Below the pieces are notes generated by a model. It saw only the letters and a list, made by a program, of their open reading frames with translations. It had not been told where the DNA came from and ran no database searches. From Rhizorhapis sp. SPR117 (GTDB lineage: Bacteria; Pseudomonadota; Alphaproteobacteria; Sphingomonadales; Sphingomonadaceae): a stretch of 50,136 nucleotides of DNA. Where the stretch lies: NCBI RefSeq assembly GCF_021742065.1, contig NZ_JAKKIE010000030.1:1-50136 (forward strand), in the 5' to 3' direction. Each line of letters begins with the position of its first letter. Positions within the stretch are counted from its first letter, which is position 1. Shown here piece by piece: positions 24,849-33,842 of this stretch. The position numbers and the translations under genes are program-made.

Positions 24849-25969
24849 TGCAGCCGTCCTCGAACGAAAATGGTGGCCATGGTGAGCGATACCAACGCGA
24901 TCAACGCCAATGGCCAAAGGCTCGCCAGAATATCGCCGGGCGTCATCGCTTTCAGAAAGCTGCCTTCGACGATGATCAGGAAATGGGTCAGTGGAATCGC
25001 CTGAGCCAGCCATTGCAGCAGCATGGGCATGTTCTCGACCGGCGTGGCGAAGCCCGACATCAGAACGGATGGCACGCCGATGGCGAAGGCGCCAAGGATG
25101 GCCTGCTGCTGGGTCGCGCTGATCGCGGAAATCATCAGGCCGATGCCCACCACCGACAGGATGAACAGAATGAGGCTGACAAGCAGCAGCCCAAACGAGC
25201 CGTTGAACGGTATCTGGAACGGCCCCGCTGCGGCCGCCATCATCAATAGCCCGAGCATGGTGCCGATGACCAGCGCCGGCAGGGATTTGGATATGATGAT
25301 TTCCGGCGTAGAGGTTGGCGACACCAGCAATTGATCGAAGGTTCCCAGTTCGCGCTCACGGGCGATCGATAGCGAGGTTATGAGCAGCGCGCTGAAGAAC
25401 GCCAATATGCCGGAGAGGCCGGGCACGATGAACCAGCGGTAGGTCAGATTGGGATTGAACCAGTTGCGCACCGCCACCGGCGTTGCCGGCCCGGTGCCGG
25501 CATTTGCCTCCGCGCCGACTTCGGCGGCGATGGCGGAGAGATAGCTGGCGGTGATCTGCCCTGAATTGCTGCGCCGGCCATCGACCAGCAGCTGGACGCG
25601 GCCAGTGTCGCCGGCAGCGATTGCGCGCGAAAAGTCCGGCTGGATATCGAGCGCCGCGATGACCTTGCCCTGGTCGATAAGGCGCCGCAGCTCCTGGCTG
25701 TCGGTCACGCGATGCACCTGGGTGATGAAGTCGGCCCGATCGAGCCGTGTCACCAGTTCATGGGACCAGCGGCCCGCATCCTGATTATGTACGGCGATAT
25801 CGATATTGCGCACTTCCAGCGTGGCGGCAAAGGCGAACACCAGCAGTTGCAGCAGCGGCGGCACGAACACGATCATGCGGCTGCGCGGGTCGCGCAGGAT
25901 GCTCAGCACTTCCTTGATGAACTGCGCTCGCAATCGGGTGATAGAGAGATAGCCATTGTGCCGCGCCAT
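24845..25969 (-). CDS. ABC-2 type permease (YbhR-like)
   Basis: A 374-residue ABC-2 permease: one span near residues 30-50, a periplasmic domain to about 165, then five spans. The conserved ARERELGTFDQLLVSP marks the coupling region. It pairs with the adjacent permease to form the membrane part of a drug exporter of the YbhFSR type. The start lies six bases after the first permease's stop. Confidence 0.9.
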   Translation of the reverse strand: MARHNGYLSITRLRAQFIKEVLSILRDPRSRMIVFVPPLLQLLVFAFAATLEVRNIDIAVHNQDAGRWSHELVTRLDRADFITQVHRVTDSQELRRLIDQGKVIAALDIQPDFSRAIAAGDTGRVQLLVDGRRSNSGQITASYLSAIAAEVGAEANAGTGPATPVAVRNWFNPNLTYRWFIVPGLSGILAFFSALLITSLSIARERELGTFDQLLVSPTSTPEIIISKSLPALVIGTMLGLLMMAAAAGPFQIPFNGSFGLLLVSLILFILSVVGIGLMISAISATQQQAILGAFAIGVPSVLMSGFATPVENMPMLLQWLAQAIPLTHFLIIVEGSFLKAMTPGDILASLWPLALIALVSLTMATIFVRGRLQ

Positions 25970-25975
25970 GGCTCG

Positions 25976-27133
25976 TCACTCCAGATTCTTGCGCGTGGCG
26001 CGTTTTGCCAGCAGGAAAAGCAGCAGGCCGATGACAGCCATCGCCAGCAGGTTCGGCAACAGGATCGCCCAGATGTCTCCGGCCAGAAAGACGGTTTTCA
26101 GCGAAGCGACGAAATAGCGCGCCGGGATCAGCCAGGTGATGGCCCGGATCGGCGCGGGCATGGCGTCGATCTCATAGAGGAAGCCCGACAGCATGAAGGC
26201 CGGCAGAAAGCCCGAAAACAACGCGATCTGAGCGGCCAGGAACTGGTTGCGGGTGACGGAGGAGATCAGCAGCCCCTGGCCCAGCGCCGGCACCATGAAA
26301 GTGGCCGAAAGCAGCAGGAGCGCGGCCAGCGATCCGCGCAGCGGCACGCCGAACACGAACACCGCCAACGTCGTCGCGCCAAGCGTGGCCAGCATGCCGA
26401 GCGCAAAATAGGGCAGGAGCTTGCCGATCAGGATTTCCGCGACCGATGCGGGCGTCGAGAGCACCGCCTCCATCGTGCCGCGTTCCCATTCGCGCGCCAC
26501 CACCAGCGCGGTCAGCATGGTGCCGATGATGGTCATGACAATGGCGATGGCGCCGGGCACGAGCGCGCGGCGGCTTTCCAGTTCGGCGTTGAACCAGTAG
26601 CGCGGCTCCATCGTGACGGCTGCGCGGGGTATTTCGCCATCCAGCCCGCCCCGCCAGTTCTGCACCACGCCCTGTGCATAATTGGCGACATAGTTCGCCG
26701 TATTGGGCTGCGAGCCATCGGCGATGATCTGCACCAGAGGCTGCGCGCCGCGCGCGGCCAGGCGCTGCTCGAAATCCTGCGGTATCACCACAAAGCCGCG
26801 CAAGCTGCCCGAGACGACCCGTTCCGCGACCTCGCGCCGGTCATGAGCGAAGGTGACGTCCAGATAGCGGGTGCCGGCGAAGGCGGCGGCCAGCGATTGC
26901 GCCGAAGCGGACCCGGATTCCTGCACGACGCCGATGCGCACCGCACGCACGTCCAGCGACACCGCATAGGAAAACAGGAGCAGCAGCACGACCGGAAGGG
27001 CGAAGGCGATCAGCAGCGTGGACGGATCACGTATCGCCTGCAGGCTTTCCTTGCGTACCAGCGCCCAAAGCCGCTTTGGGTCGAAGCGGCGCATGGCCGG
27101 GAGGCCCGTTCGCGGTCCGCTCGCGCCGGTCAT
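25976..27133 (-). CDS. ABC-2 type permease (YbhS-like)
   Basis: A 385-residue ABC-2 permease with the same layout as its neighbour and a coupling motif AREWERGTMEAVLSTPASV. The N-terminal cytoplasmic stretch RLWALVRKESLQAIRDP is typical. ATG 27133 overlaps the stop of the ATPase gene, so the two are probably translationally coupled. Substrates of the family are drugs, dyes or cations. Confidence 0.9.
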   Translation of the reverse strand: MTGASGPRTGLPAMRRFDPKRLWALVRKESLQAIRDPSTLLIAFALPVVLLLLFSYAVSLDVRAVRIGVVQESGSASAQSLAAAFAGTRYLDVTFAHDRREVAERVVSGSLRGFVVIPQDFEQRLAARGAQPLVQIIADGSQPNTANYVANYAQGVVQNWRGGLDGEIPRAAVTMEPRYWFNAELESRRALVPGAIAIVMTIIGTMLTALVVAREWERGTMEAVLSTPASVAEILIGKLLPYFALGMLATLGATTLAVFVFGVPLRGSLAALLLLSATFMVPALGQGLLISSVTRNQFLAAQIALFSGFLPAFMLSGFLYEIDAMPAPIRAITWLIPARYFVASLKTVFLAGDIWAILLPNLLAMAVIGLLLFLLAKRATRKNLE

Positions 27134-28902
27134 GCGGCAACGCCCTCCGCGCGGTCCTCGGCTTCGACCAGATGAATGAAGGCGTCTTCCATGGTCGGGT
27201 CCGGCCGGCGACCGCTGACCGCGCGGCGCTTAAGCGCGTCCGGCGTGTCGAGCGCGATCAACCGGGCGCGGGAGAGCATCGCCAGCCGGTCGCAATATTC
27301 CGCCTCGTCCATGAAATGGGTGGTGACCATCACCGTCACGCCCTTGCGGGCAAGGCCGTTGATATGGGTCCAGAATTCGCGCCGTGTGATGGGGTCGACG
27401 CCGGAGGTCGGCTCATCCAGGAACAGCACGGGCGGGCGATGCATCACCGCGCAGGCCAGCGCCAGGCGTTGCTTAACCCCGAGCGGCAGCGAGTCCGGCG
27501 CCGCCGAGAGCCAGGGCTGCAGGCCGAAGATGTCGATCATCTCGTCGATCCGCGCCCGCCGCGCGGCGCCGTCCAAACCATAGACGCCGGCGGAAAACTC
27601 CAGGTTCTGCCGCACGGACAGCAAACCGTAGAGCGAGAACTTTTGCGCCATATAGCCAAGCTGGCCTTTGGCCGCGCCGGTCGCCCGGCGCAGGTCCAGC
27701 CCCACCACATGCGCCTCGCCGCTGGTGGGTTTGAGCAGGCCGCACAGCATCTTGAAGGTGGTCGATTTGCCGGCGCCGTTCGGCCCGAGCAGGCCGAAGA
27801 TTTCGCCTTTGCGGACCTCGAAGCTCACAGTGTCTGTGGCTGTGAAGTCACCAAAGCGCTTCGTCAGATCCCGGCAGGAAACGGCGACGTCTGAAGCAAG
27901 TTCGACCGGCGACAACCCCTCGGCGAGCGCCGATGTGCCGCCCGGGCCGCCGCCCAGGAGATCGATGAAGGCGTCTTCGAAGCGGGCGGGCACCGCTCTG
28001 AGCCGCGCCTCGACCCGGTCGGCAAGCGCGTTGATCTGTTCTGTCCCTGCCTTGGCGCGCAACACCACGCGGACACCGGCGCCCTGGATCACCCCGTCGC
28101 CGACACTGTCCAGATCGAGCGCCTCGGCAAGCACGGCCCGCCGCTGATCGCCAACCTGTTCGAGGCGAAAGCTCCGGTTTGTGAGGCGCGCGGTCAACTC
28201 TCCGGGCGGCCCGTCATAGGCGAGTTGCCCTTCGTTGAGCAGCAGCACGCTGTCGCAGCGTTCGGCTTCGTCGAGATAGGCGGTCGACCAGACCACGGCC
28301 ATCCCCTCGTCGGTCAGCGCCTGCACCATGCGCCACAGATCCTGACGGCTGACCGGATCGACACCGACGCCCGGTTCATCGAGCAACAGTACGGCAGGCC
28401 GGGCCATCAGCGCGCAGGCGAGCCCCAGCTTCTGCTTCATGCCGCCGGAGAGCTTGCCCGCCAGACGCCCGGTAAAGGGGGCAAGACGCGTGAAGTCGAG
28501 CAGTTCTGCAAACAGGTCGGCGTGTCCGTCGGCGTCCATGCCGCGCAACTGCGCATAAAGGCGCATATTCTCCAGGACCGACAGGTCTTCGTAGAGGCCA
28601 AAGCGCTGCGGCATGTAGCCGGTCGCAACGTGGATGGCGTCATTGTCGGCCACCACATCGAAGCCCGCCACCGTGGCGCGGCCGCTGCTCGGCACCAGCA
28701 GGCCGGTCAGGATGCGCATCAGGGTGGTCTTGCCGGCACCGTCCGGGCCAACCAGCCCGGTCAGGCGGCCGTAGCGTATCTGCGCGCTGAGGTCCTGCAA
28801 GGCAGGCGCGCCGCCGAAATGCTTGTTCAGACCATTGATGACAACCGCGACATCACCGGTCCGATCAGGTGGCGGGTCCGATATTGTGCTACCGGACAGC
28901 AT
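27130..28902 (-). CDS. Double ABC ATPase (YbhF-like fusion)
   Basis: A 590-residue protein with two nucleotide-binding domains. Domain 1 (about 20-235) has Walker A GPDGAGKTT, signature LSGGMKQK and Walker B LLLDEPGVGVDP. Domain 2 (about 335-560) has Walker A GPNGAGKST and Walker B LFLDEPTSGVDP but a degenerate signature, LPLGVKQR. One of the two composite ATP sites may therefore hydrolyse poorly. ATG 28902 has AAAGG eight bases upstream and starts one base after the adaptor's stop; ATG 28944 is a longer alternative. Confidence 0.92.
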   Translation of the reverse strand: MLSGSTISDPPPDRTGDVAVVINGLNKHFGGAPALQDLSAQIRYGRLTGLVGPDGAGKTTLMRILTGLLVPSSGRATVAGFDVVADNDAIHVATGYMPQRFGLYEDLSVLENMRLYAQLRGMDADGHADLFAELLDFTRLAPFTGRLAGKLSGGMKQKLGLACALMARPAVLLLDEPGVGVDPVSRQDLWRMVQALTDEGMAVVWSTAYLDEAERCDSVLLLNEGQLAYDGPPGELTARLTNRSFRLEQVGDQRRAVLAEALDLDSVGDGVIQGAGVRVVLRAKAGTEQINALADRVEARLRAVPARFEDAFIDLLGGGPGGTSALAEGLSPVELASDVAVSCRDLTKRFGDFTATDTVSFEVRKGEIFGLLGPNGAGKSTTFKMLCGLLKPTSGEAHVVGLDLRRATGAAKGQLGYMAQKFSLYGLLSVRQNLEFSAGVYGLDGAARRARIDEMIDIFGLQPWLSAAPDSLPLGVKQRLALACAVMHRPPVLFLDEPTSGVDPITRREFWTHINGLARKGVTVMVTTHFMDEAEYCDRLAMLSRARLIALDTPDALKRRAVSGRRPDPTMEDAFIHLVEAEDRAEGVAA

Positions 28903-28903
28903 G

Positions 28904-29935
28904 TTAGCGGCCTTTGGTGCGCGCGTCGGAGGCTTGTCCGGCATCGACCTCGATGGTCACCGGCATGCCCTGGCGAAGCGCCGCATCTGCGTTGGTGACG
29001 ACAATCCGCAAACGATAGACCAGATCCGTGCGCAGATCCGTGGTCTCGACCGTTTTTGGCGTGAATTCGGCGCGCGGCGAAATGAACCCGATCTGGCCCT
29101 GATAGGTCTTGTCGGACGAGTCGCTGCGAACGCGCACCCGCATTCCGGGCGCGATGCGGCCCAGATCCGATTCGCCGACATAAGCGCGCACATAAACCGG
29201 CCTGTCCAGGCTGAGGCTGTAAACCGGGCTCTGGCTGACAACCATGCTTCCGGGTTCGCGCACCCGTGCGATGATCGTGCCGGTGCTGGGCGCAAGCAGT
29301 GTTGTGTCGGCAAGCGCGGTGGCCGCTTGGGCGCGTGCTGCTTGCGCGGCGGTGAGGTGTGCCTGCCCCGCCGCGATATCTTCCTTGCGGAAGCCTTCCG
29401 CGGCTTGCGAATGCGCGGCCCTGGCTGCATTGACACTGGCGACGGCCTGATCGCGCGCGGCGCGCGCGGCATCGACCGTCTTTTGACTGGCGGCGCCTGA
29501 AGCGAGCAACTGGCTCTGACGATCGAAATTGCGCGCCGCATCCCTGGCCACGGCCAAGGCCTGATTGAGGGCCTCCTGCGTCTGGGTAATCTCTTGCGGA
29601 CGCAGGCCGCGGCGCAATTTGTCGAGGTCTGCCTGCGCGACCGCTACGGCCGCATCGGCCGCGGCGAGCGCTTCCTCAAACGGTTGCGCGTCGAGAGTCG
29701 CCACGCGCGCGCCCGGTTCGACATGATCGCCTTCATCGAACAGCATCTGCGCGACGCGGCCGGACTGGCGGAAGGCTAATTGGACCTCCCGAATGTCGAC
29801 ATTGCCGTATAGGGTGAGTGCGTCACCGTCGCGGCTGCCCCGCTGCATCCACAGCCATCCAGCACCGATTATTGCGACGATAGCAGCAACAAGTATGACC
29901 CGCTTTGCCGTGCTGGACAGTCGGATGCTCTTCAT
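28904..29935 (-). CDS. HlyD-family periplasmic adaptor (YbhG-like)
   Basis: A 343-residue membrane-fusion protein: anchor at about 12-30, lipoyl halves at about 45-90 (DEGDHVEPGARVATLDAQPF) and 205-240 (LLAPSTGTIIARVREPGSMV), and a long alanine-rich coiled coil between them. It would bridge the ABC permeases to the NodT channel. Its ATG overlaps the TetR stop (ATGA), placing the regulator and the whole exporter in one operon. Confidence 0.9.
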   Translation of the reverse strand: MKSIRLSSTAKRVILVAAIVAIIGAGWLWMQRGSRDGDALTLYGNVDIREVQLAFRQSGRVAQMLFDEGDHVEPGARVATLDAQPFEEALAAADAAVAVAQADLDKLRRGLRPQEITQTQEALNQALAVARDAARNFDRQSQLLASGAASQKTVDAARAARDQAVASVNAARAAHSQAAEGFRKEDIAAGQAHLTAAQAARAQAATALADTTLLAPSTGTIIARVREPGSMVVSQSPVYSLSLDRPVYVRAYVGESDLGRIAPGMRVRVRSDSSDKTYQGQIGFISPRAEFTPKTVETTDLRTDLVYRLRIVVTNADAALRQGMPVTIEVDAGQASDARTKGR

Positions 29936-30540
29936 GATGCTGCTCCGATACCGCGCAGATAAATGGCGAACACGCCGGGCGCATCGCTACGGATGCGGGC
30001 CACATCGCCCGCCAGCATGGATTGCATGACGAGACCCTGGATCGTGCCGATGAACAGCGTGGCTGCGGCATCCGGATCGAGGTCCGCATGCAGTTCGCCC
30101 TGTGCCTTCCCGGCTTCGAGCAGGCCACGCAGCCGTTCGCCATAGTGGCGGATCAGGGTCTGGGCCATGCGCTTCGGGAGAGTCTCGCCCGGTCGTTGCA
30201 ACTCCCCGAACAGCATTCTCGGCACACCGGGATGATCAGACACGAAATCGATATGCGTCATGAAGACCGCCTCAAGGGCAGCGGCCGGCGATGCGGCTTC
30301 TTCCGCTGCCTTGTCCACGCGGGCGAGCAAGCGCTCGGTCACCCAGGACATGACCGCCTGCAAGATAGCGTCCTTGCTCGGGAAGTGACGGAAAAGCGCC
30401 CCCTGGGTCAGTCCCATTCGCTGGGCGATGGCCGTCGTTGTGATGTCGCTCGGGTTCTGTTCCGCAGCCAGGTCGACCACCGCCTCCACGGTCGCCGCCC
30501 GTCGCTCGTCAGCGGGGAGATGCCTGGAACGCCCATTCAT
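29932..30540 (-). CDS. TetR-family regulator of the ABC efflux operon
   Basis: A 202-residue repressor with the N-terminal DNA-binding unit ITTTAIAQRMGLTQGALFRH followed by FPSKDAIL, and a C-terminal domain like that of CecR/YbiH. It is the first gene of the operon it probably controls. A perfect 7-bp palindrome with a two-base centre lies 20 bases upstream. Inducers are unknown. Confidence 0.9.
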   Translation of the reverse strand: MNGRSRHLPADERRAATVEAVVDLAAEQNPSDITTTAIAQRMGLTQGALFRHFPSKDAILQAVMSWVTERLLARVDKAAEEAASPAAALEAVFMTHIDFVSDHPGVPRMLFGELQRPGETLPKRMAQTLIRHYGERLRGLLEAGKAQGELHADLDPDAAATLFIGTIQGLVMQSMLAGDVARIRSDAPGVFAIYLRGIGAAS

Positions 30541-30559
30541 TGTTTGCGCTTTCGAAAGC

Positions 30560-30575
30560 TAGTAATCTATTACTA
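30560..30575. promoter_or_regulatory. Palindromic operator upstream of the efflux TetR gene
   Basis: TAGTAAT (30560-30566), CT, ATTACTA (30569-30575): a perfect inverted repeat in an AT-rich patch 20 bases before the TetR start codon. Size and position suit a TetR-dimer site that represses the operon. Confidence 0.65.
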
Positions 30576-30830
30576 TCTATCGGCGATATGTGCTCGTTGC
30601 AAGATGGAACCGCCGAAGGGAAACGTCATGAACGGCAAGGGCGGAAGAGGAGGGGCGTCAGGGCAGGTCACAGCATGCCCGAGCAGCCTTTCGCGGGTAG
30701 GCCGGGGCTTCGAACCCACCGCGCTGCCAGCTTGATCCATTCATCCACTGGCCGAGTGCATGAGTTTTGGCCCGCCTACGACATGCCGGAGGAGCATTGA
30801 GCGCTTCTGGCGATGTTTTCGGATGGCTGA
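30576..30830. other. Intergenic region
   Basis: About 255 bases between the start of the efflux operon and the end of the spermidine-synthase-like gene. I see no gene. A GGCTTCGAACCC stretch near 30709 recalls a tRNA T-loop but no cloverleaf forms around it. Confidence 0.4.
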
Positions 30831-31718
30831 TTACCAGAGCAATTTTTCCACCAGGCCTGCCATCGGCAGGGGATGCTCTCGCTGCAAAATCATCGCCGCC
30901 TCACGCAGCTTTTCGCGGTCGAATCTGTCGCGCTCGTCCCTGAACGCGAAGACGACGAGATTCATTCCGACTTCGACGGATATGGTGATGATCCTGCCAA
31001 AACATTCACGCAGGCGCCGCAGAATGGGCTCATTCTTCCCGGCATGGTCACACAAATTGACGACGAGAATTCCGTTAGCGTTGAGCCGGGCGCGGCACGC
31101 GCGGTAGAAGTCCGGCGAACAGAGCTGTGGAGGTTGTCCGCTGCTGTCGAAGCCATCGACAAGAAGGATATCGGTCGATCGCTGATCGGTCACCACGAAG
31201 TCAGAACCGTCAGCCCAGATTATCTCAAAGCGGTCGCTGCGGGGTGGCATGCAAAACTGATCGGCGACGTCGATGACATTCCAATCGACATCCACCCCGC
31301 GGATCGAAGTCCCGGGCAAGAACTTGTGACAGTATTTTGCCAGAGAGCCGCCGCCCAGACCGATGATCTCGACCGTTTCTGGTGATGGATTGAACAGCAG
31401 GAAGCCCATCATGGCCTGGGTATATTCAAGCATCAGCCGGACCGGGTCGGTGATGCTCATGGCGCTTTGAACAAAAGCCCAGTTCGCCAACAAACTCCTG
31501 ATGTCCCCAAGTTCAAAGACCAACGGCGCAACAAAGTCGTTTTCCTCGCCATCAAGCTGCGAGGATGTCGCCTCGAATCGCGCGCTCCACCGCTGCTCCC
31601 GATCAATCTCGTCAATGTGTTCGAGGAATATGTCGATCTCGGTGGCGTCAAGTTCAGCGACGTCCGTCGTGGCGTCTGAATGCAGCGCATAGGTGGAACA
31701 GCTATCTGTCACAGGCAT
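30831..31718 (-). CDS. Spermidine-synthase-like protein (PABMT fold)
   Basis: A 295-residue protein of the spermine/spermidine synthase superfamily. The SAM-like motif is EIIGLGGGSLAKYCHKFLPG, the acidic strand-2 residues are in IRGVDVDWNVID, and DILLVDGFDSSG follows, where true spermidine synthases have the catalytic D-x-x-D/Y region. N-terminal residues 1-90 are unusual. It may be a polyamine aminopropyltransferase or an uncharacterised relative; no polyamine genes are nearby. ATG 31718 has no strong ribosome site. Confidence 0.75.
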   Translation of the reverse strand: MPVTDSCSTYALHSDATTDVAELDATEIDIFLEHIDEIDREQRWSARFEATSSQLDGEENDFVAPLVFELGDIRSLLANWAFVQSAMSITDPVRLMLEYTQAMMGFLLFNPSPETVEIIGLGGGSLAKYCHKFLPGTSIRGVDVDWNVIDVADQFCMPPRSDRFEIIWADGSDFVVTDQRSTDILLVDGFDSSGQPPQLCSPDFYRACRARLNANGILVVNLCDHAGKNEPILRRLRECFGRIITISVEVGMNLVVFAFRDERDRFDREKLREAAMILQREHPLPMAGLVEKLLW

Positions 31719-31795
31719 GCCGCTTCGTCTGACAATCCGGGGCGTACCACTCCGTGCAAACCGACAAATCTACCAAAGGATTGCTCATGCCCCGC

Positions 31796-31987
31796 TCAGC
31801 GCCCAAGGCGCCGTTCGAACAATTGCGCCTTTTCGTACATTTCCTGCCATGCCGCGGCCGCGCGAAGGCAACGATCCCGGACGCGCGGCAGGGTGGCTTC
31901 CTCGGCTTCTTCCAGGCACGTGTTGAGCCGGATCAGATAGAAGTCGCTGTTGCGGGTTGTCGGTTTGAGCAGTGGTTTTTGTGTCAT
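31796..31987 (-). CDS. Small conserved protein coupled to zapE
   Basis: A 63-residue, mainly helical protein with no recognised domain (FYLIRLNTCLEEAEEATLP, then AAAAWQEMYEKAQLFERRL). GGAG lies seven bases upstream of the ATG, which overlaps the stop of the AFG1-like ATPase (ATGA). Coupling suggests a joint function or shared dosage with ZapE. Confidence 0.7.
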   Translation of the reverse strand: MTQKPLLKPTTRNSDFYLIRLNTCLEEAEEATLPRVRDRCLRAAAAWQEMYEKAQLFERRLGR

Positions 31988-33192
31988 GACATGGCTCCGT
32001 CCGTTGCAGGATGGGCCTGATCGAGAATTGGGATCGGACGAGACTGATCGTCCAATCGTGCGGCGCTCCTCTCGTCGCTGACGCCATGGCCGCGGGCCAG
32101 GTAGTCGTGCGATCCCATTTCATTGAGACGCGAAACGGTGCGCTCGAACTCGAACGCATCCTCAGAGGCGCAGTAGAGCGTGTCGGGATCACGATCGGCG
32201 GAAGCGAGCAGCTTGACGCCATTCTCGTACAGCGTGTCGATCAGGGTCTTGAATCGCGCTGCTTGCGATTTCCGGTTTGCATCCAGCACCGGGATGCCGA
32301 CGAGAATGACGGTGTGATAGCGATGCGCGAGGGCCAGGTAGTCGGGTATGCCGCGCGGCTCGCCGCACAACCGTTTGAACGAGAAGACCGCCACGCCCTT
32401 GAGCGATTTGGGCACGAACAGTTCCCGCCCGCCCTTGATCGCGACCGTTTCGGAGGGAACGTGCTCGCGGTCCTCGACCGGGAAGTCGGTCAGACGGAAG
32501 AAGGCCCGGCTCAGGGCTTCGGTCGCAGCGTCACCGTTGGGGACATGCCAGGTCTGGAAGCCGCCCAGGCGCTGGAGGCGATAATCGGTCGGGCCGTCGA
32601 GCGAGAGCACATCGAGCCGATCCTTCAGAAGCGCGATGAACGGCAGGAAATGTTCGCGATTGAGGCCGTTCTTGTAGAGATCCTGGGGTGGCCGGTTCGA
32701 TGTCGCGACTATCGTGACGCCGTGGCCGATGATCCGGGTAAACAGCCGGGACAGGATCATGGCGTCAGCCGAATTGGTGACGATCATCTCGTCGAACGCA
32801 ATCAGCCGGGCCTCCCCTGCGATCGCATCGGCCACCGGCAGAATCGGGTCGCCCGCCTCCTTCGCGCGTTCGACGCGCAGCCGATCATGCACTTCCTGCA
32901 TGAACTCATGGAAGTGAACCCGCCGCTTGTCGGCGATATCGACACAGTCGAAGAACAGGTCCATCAACATCGACTTGCCGCGCCCGACGCCGCCCCAGAG
33001 GTAAACACCCCGGACAGGCTCGGGTTTGCGCCGGGTGATGCGAGCCATGAGACCAGGCCGCTGTGCTTGCGCTTCCAGTTCGGCAACAGCCTTGCCGAAG
33101 CGGTGCGCGACCTGGCGCTGTGCGTCGTCGGGGCGCAATTGCCCGGTTGAAATCGCGTCTTCATAACGCGCGATGACTTTGCTCTGTGGCAA
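31984..33192 (-). CDS. zapE: ZapE/AFG1-family ATPase
   Basis: A 402-residue AAA-like ATPase of the AFG1/ZapE family, linked in bacteria to cell division under stress and in mitochondria to protein quality control. Walker A is GGVGRGKSMLMDLF and Walker B LIAFDEM; the sensor-like TIVATSNRPPQDLYKNGL and the following NREHFLPFI are diagnostic. The C-terminal 30 residues are variable. It is followed by a small coupled gene. Confidence 0.92.
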   Translation of the reverse strand: MPQSKVIARYEDAISTGQLRPDDAQRQVAHRFGKAVAELEAQAQRPGLMARITRRKPEPVRGVYLWGGVGRGKSMLMDLFFDCVDIADKRRVHFHEFMQEVHDRLRVERAKEAGDPILPVADAIAGEARLIAFDEMIVTNSADAMILSRLFTRIIGHGVTIVATSNRPPQDLYKNGLNREHFLPFIALLKDRLDVLSLDGPTDYRLQRLGGFQTWHVPNGDAATEALSRAFFRLTDFPVEDREHVPSETVAIKGGRELFVPKSLKGVAVFSFKRLCGEPRGIPDYLALAHRYHTVILVGIPVLDANRKSQAARFKTLIDTLYENGVKLLASADRDPDTLYCASEDAFEFERTVSRLNEMGSHDYLARGHGVSDERSAARLDDQSRPIPILDQAHPATDGAMS

Positions 33193-33350
33193 GTCCGGTT
33201 ACTCCGTGAACAGATATGGGCTAAATACAGGGTGCCGGCCGCCCCGGTTTGAGGTCTCCTGGGCCGATCTGGAATGAGGCTGTTCGCACGCTTTTCAAAA
33301 CCTCACGGCCTCGCCGATCCCGGTCACTGCGAGCGGGCGGAATACTGTCG

Positions 33351-33842
33351 TCATGATTCGGCTTCGTCCGGGACCGTTCCCGGACGCTCCTTGCGGAAAC
33401 CATGCATGCCGAACCACCACTGCAAGGCGATGATGGCGCCCTTGGCGGGCTGGAGCAGTCCGATCATCAGCGTCATGGCGAGCGGCAGGATAACGGCCAT
33501 AAGCGCCGGGACGGACAGGTCCGCGTCGCGGACCAGCGCGATGATGAGCGGCGCCATCAGATGTCCGGTCACGAGTATCGAGACATAGGCCGGAAAATCA
33601 TCGGCCTGCTGGTGCGTCCAGTCTTGCGCGCACTGCGGGCAGCGTGGGATCGGCTTGAGAAATCGCATGAACAACCGGGCCTCGCCGCAGCGCGGACAAT
33701 GCCCGCGCAGACCGCGCAGTATCGCGGCCCAACCCGAGGCGGGCAGGACGAGGCTGCTGGTCACGGATCCAGGCTCATGGACTGGCATGGACTTTGGCTT
33801 TTCTCGTAATTGGTCAAAGGGTGTCTGCATGAAATCAGGCAT
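33351..33842 (-). CDS. DUF983 family membrane protein
   Basis: A 163-residue protein with two CxxC pairs ([13 protein letters not shown] and [10 protein letters not shown]) forming a putative zinc ribbon, then two spans at about 85-105 and 110-130. This matches DUF983, a family of alphaproteobacterial inner-membrane proteins of unknown function. ATG 33842 overlaps the end of pckA by eight bases; ATG 33830 is an alternative. Confidence 0.82.
   Translation of the reverse strand: MPDFMQTPFDQLREKPKSMPVHEPGSVTSSLVLPASGWAAILRGLRGHCPRCGEARLFMRFLKPIPRCPQCAQDWTHQQADDFPAYVSILVTGHLMAPLIIALVRDADLSVPALMAVILPLAMTLMIGLLQPAKGAIIALQWWFGMHGFRKERPGTVPDEAES

Noticed and set aside
25712..27175. 487-codon plus-strand frame opposite the two ABC permeases
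   Set aside because: Composition rich in Arg, Gln and His and entirely antisense to conserved permeases.
30655..30675. CGTCAGGGCAGGTCACAG as another regulator repeat
   Set aside because: The second half-site is displaced and mismatched; the neighbouring genes are unrelated to metals.
30690..30745. tRNA-like T-loop sequence (GGCTTCGAACCC)
   Set aside because: Flanking bases do not form a five-pair T stem, acceptor stem or other arms on either strand.
32011..33150. 379-codon plus-strand frame opposite zapE
   Set aside because: Antisense shadow; no motif and no ribosome site.
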